From positions 1,178,001-1,242,000 of the forward strand of contig JAGYIL010000001.1 of the NCBI GenBank assembly GCA_018402545.1: a stretch of 64,000 bases of DNA, read 5' to 3'. Both the position numbers and the translations under genes were made by a program. This stretch comes from Saccharospirillum sp. Lineage in GTDB: Bacteria; Pseudomonadota; Gammaproteobacteria; Pseudomonadales; Natronospirillaceae. The stretch's first letter is position 1, and every line of letters starts with the position of its first letter. Positions 34,464 to 44,453 of the stretch are shown one piece after another. The notes under the pieces were generated by a model. That model was not told where the DNA came from, searched no databases, and was given only the letters and a program-made list of their open reading frames with translations.

Positions 34464-35906
34464 TTACAGGATATTCCCAACGCTGACAATCTTAAGCGTA
34501 TTGGTGCCGCCATGCACACCCTGGTGATCGCCATAACTAAGCAGCACCAGATCACCATCCTTGACAATGCCGCGATGCTTGAGTTCATCGACCGCGCGCT
34601 TGTTCACCTGCTCGATCGGTCCGGCAGAGACGTCAAAGGCAATGGCTTCCACACCCCGATACAGCGCACATTTGCGCTGAGTCAGCTCCTGGCGGGTCAT
34701 TGCGTAGATCGGCATGCCGGAGCTGATGCGCGACATCCAGCGCGGGGTCGAGCCCGATTCGGTCATGCAGACAATGGCTTTCACGCCCTTCAGGTGGTTG
34801 GCGGTGTACATCACCGACATCGCAATGGCTTCATCGATGCGGTGGAACTCTGTGTTCACCCGGTGGCGCGACTGAGTCGTCAAAGGGTGCTTTTCGGCAC
34901 CGAGGCAGACGTCGTTCATCGCCTTCACGGTTTCGACCGGGTAGTCACCGGCGGCGGTTTCAGCGGAGCACATAACGGCGTCGGTGCCATCGAGTACTGC
35001 GTTCGCCACGTCGAACACTTCCGCCCGGGTCGGGAACGGGTTGTCGATCATCGACTCCATCATCTGGGTGGCGGTAATCACAACACGGTCGAGTGTCCGG
35101 GCCCGCTTGATGATGTGCTTCTGCACGCTGATCAGCGCCGGGTCGCCAATTTCAACGCCCAGGTCGCCACGCGCGACCATGACGACATCGGACGCGAGGA
35201 TAATGCGATCGAGGTTGTCGTGGTCCAGCACCGCCTCGGCACGTTCCAGCTTAGCCACGATCTCTGCCGTTGAACCGGCTTCGGCCAGCAGCTGACGGGC
35301 TTCGTTCATGTCTTCGGCATTGCGCGGAAATGAAACGGCGATGTAGTCCACACCAATGGCTGCTGCGGTCTTGATGTCTGCCTTGTCTTTCTCGGTCAGT
35401 GCTTTGGCCGACAAGCCTCCGCCCAACTTATTGATGCCCTTGTTGTTCGACAGCGGGCCGCCCTGGGTCACGATGGTGTGCACGGCATTGCCGTCCACCT
35501 TCTCGACCTGGACTTTGACCCGGCCATCATCCAGCAAGTAGATGTCGCCGGGTTTGCTGTCGGCGGCCAGTTCCGGGTAGTCGATGCCAACCCGGGTGGC
35601 GTCACCGGCGTTCTTGTCGAAATCGACATCGAGAATAAATGCCTGGCCGTCTTCGAGCTGGACTTTGGTGTCCTTGAAGCGGGCAATGCGGATTTTCGGG
35701 CCTTGCAGGTCGCCGAGTATACCGACGTGAAGACCGTGCTTTTTCGCAATGGCATGGACTTCATCGGCACGACGCTGATGATCTTCCGGGCTGCCGTGAG
35801 AAAAGTTCAGGCGAACGACGTTGGCGCCCGCAAGAATCAGTTTTTCAAGCACGCCATCGCGATCGGTGGCTGGGCCCAGGGTGGTGACGATTTTGGTACG
35901 TCTCAT
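34464..35906 (-). CDS. pyk: pyruvate kinase
   Basis: This enzyme converts phosphoenolpyruvate and ADP to pyruvate and ATP. The N-terminus [14 protein letters not shown] and [10 protein letters not shown] carry substrate-binding residues. The active-site region [10 protein letters not shown] and the conserved [12 protein letters not shown] follow. Length, 480 residues, and the allosteric C-terminal domain resemble the PykA (AMP-activated) class. It lies between gap and aceE, all on the minus strand, each probably with its own terminator, in line with lower glycolysis feeding pyruvate dehydrogenase. No HexR-like site was seen directly upstream. Confidence 0.95.
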   Translation of the reverse strand: MRRTKIVTTLGPATDRDGVLEKLILAGANVVRLNFSHGSPEDHQRRADEVHAIAKKHGLHVGILGDLQGPKIRIARFKDTKVQLEDGQAFILDVDFDKNAGDATRVGIDYPELAADSKPGDIYLLDDGRVKVQVEKVDGNAVHTIVTQGGPLSNNKGINKLGGGLSAKALTEKDKADIKTAAAIGVDYIAVSFPRNAEDMNEARQLLAEAGSTAEIVAKLERAEAVLDHDNLDRIILASDVVMVARGDLGVEIGDPALISVQKHIIKRARTLDRVVITATQMMESMIDNPFPTRAEVFDVANAVLDGTDAVMCSAETAAGDYPVETVKAMNDVCLGAEKHPLTTQSRHRVNTEFHRIDEAIAMSVMYTANHLKGVKAIVCMTESGSTPRWMSRISSGMPIYAMTRQELTQRKCALYRGVEAIAFDVSAGPIEQVNKRAVDELKHRGIVKDGDLVLLSYGDHQGVHGGTNTLKIVSVGNIL

Positions 35907-35962
35907 GGTATCTCTGATCTCTTGTTGTCGGGTCTGGCTGTGACACTCAGATCTTTACTCGC

Positions 35963-35991
35963 AGAAAAGCCCGGGTCAACCGGGCTTTTCT
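35963..35991 (-). terminator. terminator of gap
   Basis: AGAAAAGCCCGG and CCGGGCTTTTCT form a 12-bp stem with a 5-base loop, immediately after the gap stop codon and upstream of pyk. Confidence 0.85.
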
Positions 35992-35998
35992 GGGGGAC

Positions 35999-37024
35999 TT
36001 ACTTGGCGTTCATCAGGGCAACGGTGCTGTCCAGCATACGGTTGGAGAAGCCCCATTCGTTGTCATACCAGGACATGACCTTAACCAGACGACCCTGAAC
36101 GCGGGTTTGAGTCGCGTCGAAGATCGAGCTGAAGCTGTTGTGGTTATAGTCGGAAGACACCAGCGGTTCAACGTTGACGTCAAGTACCTTGGCCAGGTTC
36201 TTGTCGGCAGCAATGGCGTCGGAGATGGCTTTGTTGATGCCCTCGGCAGTGACGTCCTTGCTGGCGGTGAAGGTCAGGTCAACCAGCGATACGTTGGCGG
36301 TCGGCACACGCACGGCCATGCCGTCGAACTTGCCTTCCAGTGCCGGAACAATCTTGCCTACCAGGGCGGCGGCGCCAGTCTTGGTCGGGATCATGTTCAG
36401 TGCAGCGGCGCGAGCGCGGTAGAGGTCTGAGTGATAGACATCGCTCAGGCGCTGGTCGTTGGTGTAGGAGTGAATGGTGGTCATCAGACCGCTTTCAATG
36501 CCGACGGCGTCGCTCAATACCTTGGCAACGGGCGCCAGGCAATTGGTGGTGCATGAGGCGTTGGAAATCACCGTCATGTCGCTGGTCAGAATGCTGTCGT
36601 TGACACCAAAAACCACGGTGGCGTCCACTTCCTTGCCCGGTGCAGAAATGATGACTTTCTTGGCGCCGGCGGCAATGTGCTTGCTGGCGCTGGCCTTGTC
36701 GACGAACAGGCCGGTGCACTCGTACACCACATCTACGTTCAGCTTGCCCCAGGGCAGGTCGGCCGGGTTGCGCTCGGAGAATATGCTGATCTTGTCGCCG
36801 TTGACGTACAGCGCTTCGTTGTCGGAGGTAACCTCGAAACCAAAGCGACCGTGAACGGTGTCGTACTTGGTCAGGTGAGCGTTGGTTTTGGAATCACCCA
36901 GGTCGTTGATGGCAACGATCTCGATCGGGTAGTCCTTGCCAGCCTGGTTGGCTTCATACAAGGCGCGCAGAACATTGCGGCCGATGCGGCCATAACCATT
37001 AATAGCAACGCGGATCTTGGACAT
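35999..37024 (-). CDS. gap: type I glyceraldehyde-3-phosphate dehydrogenase
   Basis: This enzyme oxidises glyceraldehyde 3-phosphate to 1,3-bisphosphoglycerate with NAD. The N-terminal nucleotide fold begins [14 protein letters not shown], and the catalytic cysteine is in [12 protein letters not shown] (near residue 155). Length is 341 residues. The ATG at 37024 is preferred because AAGGAG lies 7 bases upstream and family similarity starts there; the frame continues 56 codons further without similarity. The gene lies between pyk and hexR, and a HexR-like operator occurs at 37330-37344 in its upstream region. Confidence 0.96.
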   Translation of the reverse strand: MSKIRVAINGYGRIGRNVLRALYEANQAGKDYPIEIVAINDLGDSKTNAHLTKYDTVHGRFGFEVTSDNEALYVNGDKISIFSERNPADLPWGKLNVDVVYECTGLFVDKASASKHIAAGAKKVIISAPGKEVDATVVFGVNDSILTSDMTVISNASCTTNCLAPVAKVLSDAVGIESGLMTTIHSYTNDQRLSDVYHSDLYRARAAALNMIPTKTGAAALVGKIVPALEGKFDGMAVRVPTANVSLVDLTFTASKDVTAEGINKAISDAIAADKNLAKVLDVNVEPLVSSDYNHNSFSSIFDATQTRVQGRLVKVMSWYDNEWGFSNRMLDSTVALMNAK

Positions 37025-37431
37025 GGTGTGCTCCTTAGCGTTAATGAGGCGGTTTTTGAACCACCGCCGGATTGTTTTGAATGAGTTTGTCTGGCCGTAA
37101 CCCGACCCGGTATCGGCGGTGCGTCGGACCAGACCAGCCGCCCTCAGGCGGCTGGTGAAATTCGTTGTCTGTTTTGTCAGCCCTGCCGTCACGGCACCGT
37201 ACCCCGGTCGACCTCGCCAGTGGGTGTGGTTACCCAGTCTAGTGGGCGAGTTGCGGTGTAGCTAACTTTCATAGTTATACAACAAAACGGGCGCATTCTG
37301 CCAGCTTAAGGACAGATTTCACAGCTATTTGTAGTTTTATTACATCTTTGTGCGTGTTTAAACCGTTTATACGGAGTGACAGACCTGAGGGTTCAGGCCT
37401 GCTACGGGGCGGGTTTGCTGCAGGTTGGTCG
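37025..37431. other. gap upstream region
   Basis: This 407-base gap between gap and hexR holds the gap promoter region. It contains the HexR-like site at 37330 and a hairpin (CAGACCTGA/TCAGGCCTG, 37380-37401) that may end the hexR transcript, though it lacks a T-tract. No gene is evident. Confidence 0.5.
37330..37344. promoter_or_regulatory. HexR-like operator upstream of gap
   Basis: TGTAGTTTTATTACA matches TGTAAT-N3-ATTACA at 11 of 12 defined positions. That palindrome is the HexR site known from Shewanella and other gammaproteobacteria. It lies about 306 bases before the gap start, beside hexR itself. Confidence 0.7.
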
Positions 37432-38292
37432 TTATTCGCTGTCGGGCGATTTAAACCGTGTATCGGCCAGGGCGGCCTTGATGCGCTTCAGGTGGCTCTG
37501 GAACTCGGGGCCGTGCTTGAGGATGACGCCGGTGGCGAGCACATCAATGATGGTCAGATGCACGATGCGCGAGGTCATGGGGGTATAGATATCGGTGTTT
37601 TCCGGGCTGTCGACGCCGAGCAGAATATGGCTTTCTTCCGACAGGGGCGTGTGCGGTTGGGTGATGGTGATCACCGTCGCGCCGGACTCGCGGGCAATGC
37701 GCGCGGTTTCCACCAGCGCTATGGTGCGGCCGGTATTGGAGATGATGATGACCACATCGCCGGGCTTGGTAGCCGCGGCTGCCATGCGTTGTTGCAGCAC
37801 ATCAATATAAGCAACGCAGGGCGTATTGAGCCGGAATAACTTGTGCTGGGCGTCCATGGCAACACTGCCAGAGGCGCCCAGGCCGTAAATTTCGATACGG
37901 CGGGCCTGGGCAAGCGCATCGACCGTGCGGCTGAGCGCATTGGGGTCGATGGAGCGCTTGGCATCGCTGATGGCGCTCATGGTCGCCTCGAAGATCTTGC
38001 TGCTGTATTCCTCGACGTTGTCGCTGGATTCCACATTGCGGTTGACGTAGGGCGTGCCCGTGGCCAGGCACTGGGCCAGTTTCAGCTTGAAATCGGGAAA
38101 GCCGGTGCAATCAAGGCTGCGGCAGAACCGGTTGACGGTGGGTTCGGATACATTGGCTGCCTTGGCCAGACTGGCAATGCTGGAGCGAATCGCCTTGTTC
38201 GGATCCTCAAGGATGACGTTGGCCACCTTGCGCTCACTCTTGCTCAGGCAGCTGGGGTTGGACTTGAGACGCTCCAGAATGTTCACAGACAT
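37432..38292 (-). CDS. hexR: HexR, RpiR-family regulator of central carbon metabolism
   Basis: This DNA-binding regulator senses 2-keto-3-deoxy-6-phosphogluconate and controls Entner-Doudoroff and related genes. An N-terminal RpiR helix-turn-helix (SIASLAKAANVSEPTVNRFC, about 33-52) precedes a sugar-isomerase (SIS) domain with IYGLGASGSVAMDAQHK and IIISNTGRTIALVETA (about 130-250). The ATG at 38292 begins MSVNILERLK, typical of HexR, with AAGGA upstream; an in-frame ATG 27 bases earlier is less well supported. Total 286 residues. It is divergent from zwf, the classic arrangement, with HexR-like palindromes between them, so it likely represses or activates both its neighbours and itself. Confidence 0.93.
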   Translation of the reverse strand: MSVNILERLKSNPSCLSKSERKVANVILEDPNKAIRSSIASLAKAANVSEPTVNRFCRSLDCTGFPDFKLKLAQCLATGTPYVNRNVESSDNVEEYSSKIFEATMSAISDAKRSIDPNALSRTVDALAQARRIEIYGLGASGSVAMDAQHKLFRLNTPCVAYIDVLQQRMAAAATKPGDVVIIISNTGRTIALVETARIARESGATVITITQPHTPLSEESHILLGVDSPENTDIYTPMTSRIVHLTIIDVLATGVILKHGPEFQSHLKRIKAALADTRFKSPDSE

Positions 38293-38465
38293 GGACTGAC
38301 AATCCTTGGTTGATTGCATGGGGTGCTGCAAACGCGCCAACCCCCGGGTTGAGTGTTCGCGATTGTAGGGAATTCAACCCGCTGGCGAAAGCACACTGTG
38401 TGACTATCTTCACGGGAACACCCGGTAGCGTCACTATTGCGACCTATTATGGTCGGTCATCACAT

Positions 38466-38480
38466 TGTTGTAAAATTACA
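38466..38480. promoter_or_regulatory. HexR-like operator 1 between hexR and zwf
   Basis: TGTTGTAAAATTACA matches TGTAAT-N3-ATTACA at 10 of 12 positions. It also contains a tighter inverted repeat, TTGTAA-AA-TTACAA (38468-38481). It lies 125 bases upstream of zwf. Confidence 0.65.
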
Positions 38481-38516
38481 AATGTGGGCGACATAGGGCT
38501 TTATTTCCCGTAAAAT

Positions 38517-38531
38517 TGAAAATAAATTACA
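38517..38531. promoter_or_regulatory. HexR-like operator 2 between hexR and zwf
   Basis: TGAAAATAAATTACA matches the HexR palindrome at 10 of 12 defined positions. It lies 75 bases upstream of zwf, in a position to overlap its promoter. Confidence 0.55.
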
Positions 38532-38605
38532 ACACGGTGTGCCTGCCCGGCCAAACAGTCAGGCTTATTCAGCGCGCCGGAACCGCATTTGACCTGGAGT
38601 GATCT

Positions 38606-40087
38606 ATGCAACACAACACGACCTGTTTCCCTTGTAACGTCGTTATTTTCGGCGGCAATGGCGATCTGGCCATACGCAAACTGCTGCCCGCATTGTACAA
38701 CCTCGATCGTGGCGGCTATTTGTGCGAGGGTACTCAGGTCATCGGCGCTTCCCGGACCGACATCGGCCGCGATGGCTACATCGAGATGGTTCGCCAGGGC
38801 ATCGACGAATTCGGTGACCCGGATTGCTGGGATGAAGCCGTCTGGGAACGGTTCAAGGATCGCCTGAACTACGTCGCCGTCGACGCCCGCAACCTCGACA
38901 GCTTCAAACTGTTAAAGAAGGCGCTGGGTAAATCCTTCACCCAGAACGACACTGTTTACTATATGTCGACCGCGCCAGACTTCTTTGGCGATATCACCGA
39001 CAACCTGGCTGCCGCCGGGCTGGTCAGCGACCGCACCCGGGTGGTGATGGAAAAACCCATCGGCAAGAGCCTGGAATCGTCCAAGACCATCAATGACGCC
39101 GTCGCCCGATCGTTTCCTGAGAAAAACATCTATCGCATCGACCATTACCTCGGCAAGGAGACCGTACAAAACCTGCTTGCGGTGCGTTTTGCCAATGCGC
39201 TGTTCGAGCCGGTCTGGACCAATGCTCACATCGACAACGTGCAGATTACCGTGGCCGAAACCGTCGGTGTTGAAGGCCGCTGGGGTTACTACGATGACTC
39301 CGGTGCGCTGCGCGACATGATTCAGAACCACCTGCTGCAATTGCTCAGCCTGGTGGCCATGGGTGTGCCGGTCTCGCTAGATGCCGAAGCCGTGCGGGCA
39401 GAAAAGCTCAAAGTGCTTAAATCACTGAAGAAGATGTCGGTTGACCGGGTGCGGCGCAACACCGTGCGCGCCCAGTACACGGCAGGCAATATGGATGGCC
39501 GCAAGGTGCCGGGCTACAAGGAAGAAGAGGGCGGTGTGCCCGATTCGCAAACTGAAACCTTTGTCGCTATTCGCGCCGACATTCACAACTGGCGCTGGCG
39601 CGGCGTGCCGTTTTATCTGCGCACCGGCAAGCGCCTGCCCGCTCGCTACAGTGAAATTGTAATTCAATTTAAAGACGTGCCGCACTCCATTTTCCCCGGC
39701 ACTGCCAACATGAGCCCGAACAAGCTGGTTATTCGGTTGCAGCCGGAAGAATCGATTCAGCTGTACATGATGAACAAGCTGCCCGGCCTGGGCGAAGGCA
39801 TGGAAGTGACCCCGGTGACCCTGAACCTGACGCTGCCCGACCGCATCGCCGATTCACGGGTGCCTGAAGCGTATGAGCGGTTGATTCTTGATGTGATTCG
39901 CGGCAACTCGACCCTGTTTGTACATCGTGATGAAGTCGAAGCCGCCTGGGTCTGGGCCGATGCCATACTGGAAAGCTGGGCGACCGCGACGGTTGATCCA
40001 CACGTTTACCCGGCAGGAAGCTGGGGGCCGCAGGCGGCCTTTGAGCTGGTGGCGCGCGATGGCCGCAGCTGGCACGAAACCAATTAA
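38606..40087 (+). CDS. zwf: glucose-6-phosphate 1-dehydrogenase
   Basis: This enzyme oxidises glucose 6-phosphate to 6-phosphogluconolactone. The nucleotide-binding motif FGGNGDLAIRKLLPAL is at residues 12-27, and the substrate-binding active-site RIDHYLGKETVQN is near 178-190. Length, 493 residues, is normal. GGAG precedes the ATG. It is the first gene of the zwf-pgl-edd-glk-eda run and is probably controlled by HexR through the sites at 38466 and 38517. The pgl gene follows after 12 bases. Confidence 0.97.
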   Translation: MQHNTTCFPCNVVIFGGNGDLAIRKLLPALYNLDRGGYLCEGTQVIGASRTDIGRDGYIEMVRQGIDEFGDPDCWDEAVWERFKDRLNYVAVDARNLDSFKLLKKALGKSFTQNDTVYYMSTAPDFFGDITDNLAAAGLVSDRTRVVMEKPIGKSLESSKTINDAVARSFPEKNIYRIDHYLGKETVQNLLAVRFANALFEPVWTNAHIDNVQITVAETVGVEGRWGYYDDSGALRDMIQNHLLQLLSLVAMGVPVSLDAEAVRAEKLKVLKSLKKMSVDRVRRNTVRAQYTAGNMDGRKVPGYKEEEGGVPDSQTETFVAIRADIHNWRWRGVPFYLRTGKRLPARYSEIVIQFKDVPHSIFPGTANMSPNKLVIRLQPEESIQLYMMNKLPGLGEGMEVTPVTLNLTLPDRIADSRVPEAYERLILDVIRGNSTLFVHRDEVEAAWVWADAILESWATATVDPHVYPAGSWGPQAAFELVARDGRSWHETN

Positions 40088-40099
40088 GGAGCCCGGACC

Positions 40100-40798
40100 A
40101 TGACCATGACACAGCACGATTTTGACAACCGCGAAGACCTGACCAAAGCACTGGCCAAGGAGATTCTTATTCGCCTAAAAGCCGACATCGAAACGAATGG
40201 CGAAGCCGGGTTGGCGGTATCGGGTGGACGCACCCCGGTGGCCCTGTTTCAGACGCTGAGCCAGGCGGAACTCGACTGGAGCAAGGTGACGATCACCCTG
40301 GTCGATGAACGCTGGGTCACACCCGACCACGACGACAGCAATGAAAAACTGGTGCGTACTCACTTACTGCAGAGTAAGGCGGCATCGGCAAAGTTTATTC
40401 CGCACAAAACAGCGGCCGAATCGCCTTTTGAAGCCGAGTCGGAATTGAACAAGGCGCTGGCTGCTCTGCCCGACCGGCTAACCGTATCGATTCTGGGTAT
40501 GGGAGAAGACGGGCACACCGCATCGTTCTTCCCGGGTGCCGATACACTGGAAAAAGCGCTCGATATCGAGCTGCACAGCGACTGTTGTGCGGTGGTGCCC
40601 AAGACCGCACCACACCCGCGCATGACGCTGACGCTGCAACGCATTCTGCGCAGCGACTGGATCGTATTGCACCTGACCGGTGCCGGAAAAAAACCGGTGC
40701 TTGAACAGGCACTGGATGACGGGCCTGTCACCGAGCTACCGGTACGCAGCGTGCTTAAGCAAAACCAGGCACCGGTGTCCGTGTACTGGGCCGAATAA
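40100..40798 (+). CDS. pgl: 6-phosphogluconolactonase
   Basis: This hydrolyses 6-phosphogluconolactone to 6-phosphogluconate. It is the 232-residue DevB/NagB-fold type: AVSGGRTPVALFQTL (about 35-49), VTITLVDERWV (about 61-71) and ILGMGEDGHTASFFPG (about 132-147) carry the sugar-phosphate and catalytic residues. GGAG lies upstream; a second ATG two codons in is equally usable. It lies between zwf and edd in the same transcript. Confidence 0.95.
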   Translation: MTMTQHDFDNREDLTKALAKEILIRLKADIETNGEAGLAVSGGRTPVALFQTLSQAELDWSKVTITLVDERWVTPDHDDSNEKLVRTHLLQSKAASAKFIPHKTAAESPFEAESELNKALAALPDRLTVSILGMGEDGHTASFFPGADTLEKALDIELHSDCCAVVPKTAPHPRMTLTLQRILRSDWIVLHLTGAGKKPVLEQALDDGPVTELPVRSVLKQNQAPVSVYWAE

Positions 40799-40840
40799 GC
40801 GTCTTCGGCAGTGGCGGCGTCACTGTCCAAACAGGAGTGA

Positions 40841-42679
40841 ATGATGAACACCGAATTGATTCGCGTCACCGAACGCATTATTGAACGCAGCCGGGCTTCG
40901 CGTCAGTTGTACCTGACGCGCATGAAGGATGCGGGCGATAATATTCCGGACCGCAAGCAGCTCAGCTGTGGCAACCTGGCACACGGCTTTGCTGCCTGCA
41001 CGGAAACGGAAAAAAACACCATCAAGATGATGAACGCCGCCAACCTCGGCATCATCACCGCCTACAACGACATGCTCAGTGCGCACCATCCGTATGAGCG
41101 TTTTCCCGGCATCATCAAAGCAGCTGCTCGCGACATGGGCTGTACCGCCCAGGTTGCTGGTGGAACGCCCGCCATGTGCGACGGGGTGACTCAGGGTCAG
41201 CCGGGCATGGAGCTGAGTTTGTTCAGTCGTGACAACATCGCCATGTCGGCGGGCATTGGTCTGTCGCACAACATGTTCGACGCGGCGTTGTACCTCGGTG
41301 TGTGCGATAAAATCGTACCCGGGCTCGTCATGGGCGCGCTGCGCTTTGGCTATTTACCGACGGTTTTTGTACCGGCTGGCCCGATGCCGTCCGGACTGCC
41401 CAATAGTGAAAAGGCCCGCGTCCGGCAGGAGTACGCCCAGGGCAAGGTCGGTCGCGATGCGTTGTTGCAAGCCGAATCGGATTCTTATCACAGCGCCGGC
41501 ACCTGCACCTTTTACGGCACCGCCAACACCAACCAGATGCTGATGGAATTCATGGGCCTGCACTTGCCGGGTAGCAGCTTTGTTAACCCGGAAAACAGCA
41601 TGCGCGATGCGCTGACCCGCGAAGCCACGCAACAGGCGGTGCGCATCACCAAGCAGAACGGTCAGTACACACCCCTGTATGAAGTGCTTACTGAAAAAGC
41701 CTTTGTGAATGGCCTGGTCGGGTTGCTCAGTACCGGCGGTTCCACCAACCTGACCATTCACCTGATCGCCATGGCACGTGCCGCCGGCATCGTTCTGACC
41801 TGGGAAGACTTTTCCGATTTGTCCCGCGTTGTTCCCTCGCTGGCCAAGGTGTATCCGAATGGCATGGCCGACGTGAACCACTTTCACGCCGCCGGCGGGC
41901 TTGGCTACCTGATCGGCGAATTGCTCGATGGCGGTCTGTTGCATGACGACGTCAAGACCATCATGGGCAGCGGTCTGCGCAAGTACACCGAAGAGCCGTT
42001 CCTCGAAGGCGATGATATTGTGTTCAAGCCGGGCGCTGGCAAATCGCTCAATGAAGACATCGTTCGTCCGGTGAGCAACCCGTTCAGTCCTGAAGGTGGC
42101 TTGCATGTAATCAAGGGCAACCTGGGCACGGGTGTTATCAAAGTGTCTGCCGTCAAGGCGGAACACCAGCACATTGAAGCACCGGCGGTGATATTCGAAA
42201 GCCAGCACGATTTGCAGGCCGCCTTTGAAGCGGGCGACCTGAACAAGGATTGCATCGTCGTCGTCCGGTTCCAGGGGCCGAAAGCCAATGGCATGCCTGA
42301 ATTGCACAAACTGACGCCGCCCCTGGGTGTCTTGCAGGATAAAGGCTACAAGGTGGCCCTGGTAACGGACGGCCGTATGAGCGGAGCCTCCGGCAAGGTA
42401 CCGGCGGCGATTCATCTGTCGCCGGAAGCCAGTGAAGGTGGGCCACTCGCCCGCGTACAGCCTGGCGACATCATCAAACTCGACGCCCACACCGGTGAGC
42501 TGAACATCCAGGTCGACCCGGCTGAATTTGCGGCGCGCACCCCGGTTATTGGTGATTTGAAGGCCAATCAGTTTGGTGTGGGTCGCGAGCTGTTTGGGCA
42601 TATGCGCAGCGCGGTCAGCACGGCTGAAGAGGGCGCAACGGTATTCCGGTTTGAAGATTCCGAGGTGAACAATGGCTGA
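40841..42679 (+). CDS. edd: phosphogluconate dehydratase
   Basis: This Fe-S enzyme of the IlvD/Edd family dehydrates 6-phosphogluconate to KDPG, the first committed Entner-Doudoroff step. Cluster-binding cysteines appear in the family positions, for example [16 protein letters not shown] and [15 protein letters not shown]. The C-terminal [23 protein letters not shown] is typical. Length is 612 residues. AGGAG precedes two adjacent ATG codons. glk starts 8 bases before its stop, so the two are coupled. Confidence 0.97.
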   Translation: MMNTELIRVTERIIERSRASRQLYLTRMKDAGDNIPDRKQLSCGNLAHGFAACTETEKNTIKMMNAANLGIITAYNDMLSAHHPYERFPGIIKAAARDMGCTAQVAGGTPAMCDGVTQGQPGMELSLFSRDNIAMSAGIGLSHNMFDAALYLGVCDKIVPGLVMGALRFGYLPTVFVPAGPMPSGLPNSEKARVRQEYAQGKVGRDALLQAESDSYHSAGTCTFYGTANTNQMLMEFMGLHLPGSSFVNPENSMRDALTREATQQAVRITKQNGQYTPLYEVLTEKAFVNGLVGLLSTGGSTNLTIHLIAMARAAGIVLTWEDFSDLSRVVPSLAKVYPNGMADVNHFHAAGGLGYLIGELLDGGLLHDDVKTIMGSGLRKYTEEPFLEGDDIVFKPGAGKSLNEDIVRPVSNPFSPEGGLHVIKGNLGTGVIKVSAVKAEHQHIEAPAVIFESQHDLQAAFEAGDLNKDCIVVVRFQGPKANGMPELHKLTPPLGVLQDKGYKVALVTDGRMSGASGKVPAAIHLSPEASEGGPLARVQPGDIIKLDAHTGELNIQVDPAEFAARTPVIGDLKANQFGVGRELFGHMRSAVSTAEEGATVFRFEDSEVNNG

Positions 42680-43682
42680 ATACGGACTGGTCGCCGATAT
42701 TGGTGGCACCAACGCTCGGTTTGCTCTGGCGCCAATCAAGCATTTTGATCCGCTGGCTGGCTTGCCGCTGACCGAACAGGATCTGGTGGCAGTAGCCGCG
42801 TTGAATGGCGCCGAATACGAGACCATTGCGGACGCGATTCAGGCTTATCTGGCAGGGCCGGCTGCCGAATATGAACGACCGCGTCATTCGGTGATGGCGA
42901 TCGCCTGCCCGACGGATCAGGATCAGATCACCATGACCAACCATATCTGGTCCTTTAAAGTCAGTGAGTTGAGAGCCACGCTTGGCTTTGAGACCCTGGT
43001 GTTCGTGAATGATTACAACGCCTTGGCCAATGCAATTCCTCAGCTCGACAGCGATGGCCTGGTTAAGGTTGGGCCCGGTGAAGCCGTGCCCGGTTTGCCA
43101 ATGGCTGTGACCGGCCCGGGAACGGGGTTGGGTCTTGCGGGGCTGGCCTTCGGCGAAGCCGGCCCGGTAACCCTACAGACCGAAGGTGGTCACGCGCATT
43201 TCGCACCCACCGACGACGTCGAGATTGGTATTTTGCAGTTTCTGCTGAACAAGTATGAGCGGGTATCGATCGAGCGACTGGTATCGGGCATGGGTATCGA
43301 GAACATCTACCAGGCGCTGTGCCATCTGCGCGGTGTGGCTGCAGAGAGCCTGAAAGCCCCGGATATTTCAGCCCGGGCGCTGGAGAAGACCGACCCTTTG
43401 TGCGAAGAAACCCTGGCCCGCTTCTGCGCCATTCTGGGCAGCTATGCCGGGGATGTGGCGCTGACGCTGGGTGCTAAGGGGGGAGTCTACATTTCCGGTG
43501 GTATTGTGCCGCGCTTTTTGCCTTATTTTCAAAACAGCCAGTTCCGCTCCCGGTTCGAAGCCAAGGGGCGCTTAAGCGGCTTTAACCAGCCGATACCCAC
43601 TTACGTTGTCGTTGCCAGACAGCCCGGTTTGCTCGGGTCGGCCGCGGTGCTGAACCATCGTTTGAATACAGTAACCTCCTGA
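42672..43682 (+). CDS. glk: glucokinase
   Basis: This enzyme phosphorylates glucose with ATP to feed zwf. It is the bacterial Glk type, 336 residues: [16 protein letters not shown] (phosphate-binding, residues 6-21), [14 protein letters not shown] (catalytic Asp region, about 115-128) and [19 protein letters not shown] (about 144-162). It overlaps edd by 8 bases and precedes eda. Presence in the cluster implies that free glucose, for example from glucan breakdown, enters here without PTS phosphorylation. Confidence 0.96.
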   Translation: MAEYGLVADIGGTNARFALAPIKHFDPLAGLPLTEQDLVAVAALNGAEYETIADAIQAYLAGPAAEYERPRHSVMAIACPTDQDQITMTNHIWSFKVSELRATLGFETLVFVNDYNALANAIPQLDSDGLVKVGPGEAVPGLPMAVTGPGTGLGLAGLAFGEAGPVTLQTEGGHAHFAPTDDVEIGILQFLLNKYERVSIERLVSGMGIENIYQALCHLRGVAAESLKAPDISARALEKTDPLCEETLARFCAILGSYAGDVALTLGAKGGVYISGGIVPRFLPYFQNSQFRSRFEAKGRLSGFNQPIPTYVVVARQPGLLGSAAVLNHRLNTVTS

Positions 43683-43734
43683 GGGGTGTGCAACACCAAA
43701 CAGGGGTTAATCACGTTTTCGCAGAGAGAAGAAT

Positions 43735-44370
43735 ATGAGCTATCAAGTCCAGGATATCCTTGAACACGCCTTCCCGGTGATGCCGGTGTTGGCGGTCAGC
43801 CGCGTCGAAGACGCCCAGCCATTAGCCCGGGCCCTGAAAGCGGGCGGCCTGACAGTGCTGGAAGTGACGCTGCGCACCAGCGCGGCAATCGACGTGATTG
43901 CCGAGATGAAAAAAGTAGAGGGCATCATCGTCGGTGCCGGTACCGTGACCCGGGTTGAACAACTGAAACAACTGGAAGCCGTCGGTGCCGATTTTGCCAT
44001 CAGCCCCGGGGCAACGCCGCGCCTGCTCGAAGCCGGCCAGCAAACCTCAATGCCGTTTCTGCCGGCCATCGCCAGCGTATCGGAAATGATGCAGGGGCTG
44101 GAGATGGGTTACGAGCACTTCAAATTTTTTCCGGCTGCTGCCTCGGGCGGTGTGTCTGCGCTGAAGGCTTTTGCCGGGCCCTTCCCGGATGTGAAATTCT
44201 GCCCCACCGGCGGTATTTCGGTGAACGACTTCACTCAGTACCTGGCGTTGCCCAATGTGGTGTGCGTCGGTGGCTCCTGGGTGGTGCCAGCCGATGCGCT
44301 GAATCAGGGCGACTGGGCACGCATTGAACAGCTCGCCCGTGAAGCCTGTGAGTTGGCGAAGCAGGCCTGA
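43735..44370 (+). CDS. eda: KDPG aldolase (2-dehydro-3-deoxy-phosphogluconate aldolase)
   Basis: This cleaves KDPG to pyruvate and glyceraldehyde 3-phosphate. The 211-residue class I aldolase has the glutamate in TVLEVTLRTSAA, the GAGTVTR segment and the Schiff-base lysine in YEHFKFFPAAASGG (near residue 130). GAGAGAAGA precedes the ATG. It follows glk by 52 bases and ends the core Entner-Doudoroff set. Its products go to gap and pyk-aceEF, encoded on the other strand nearby. Confidence 0.96.
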   Translation: MSYQVQDILEHAFPVMPVLAVSRVEDAQPLARALKAGGLTVLEVTLRTSAAIDVIAEMKKVEGIIVGAGTVTRVEQLKQLEAVGADFAISPGATPRLLEAGQQTSMPFLPAIASVSEMMQGLEMGYEHFKFFPAAASGGVSALKAFAGPFPDVKFCPTGGISVNDFTQYLALPNVVCVGGSWVVPADALNQGDWARIEQLAREACELAKQA

Positions 44371-44453
44371 TGCGGCTTTCTTGAGCACGGTTCCCGTTAG
44401 GCACAAAGGTTGCAGAACGGGTGTTGTACTGCGCCACTCTGGAGTGTCAGTGA

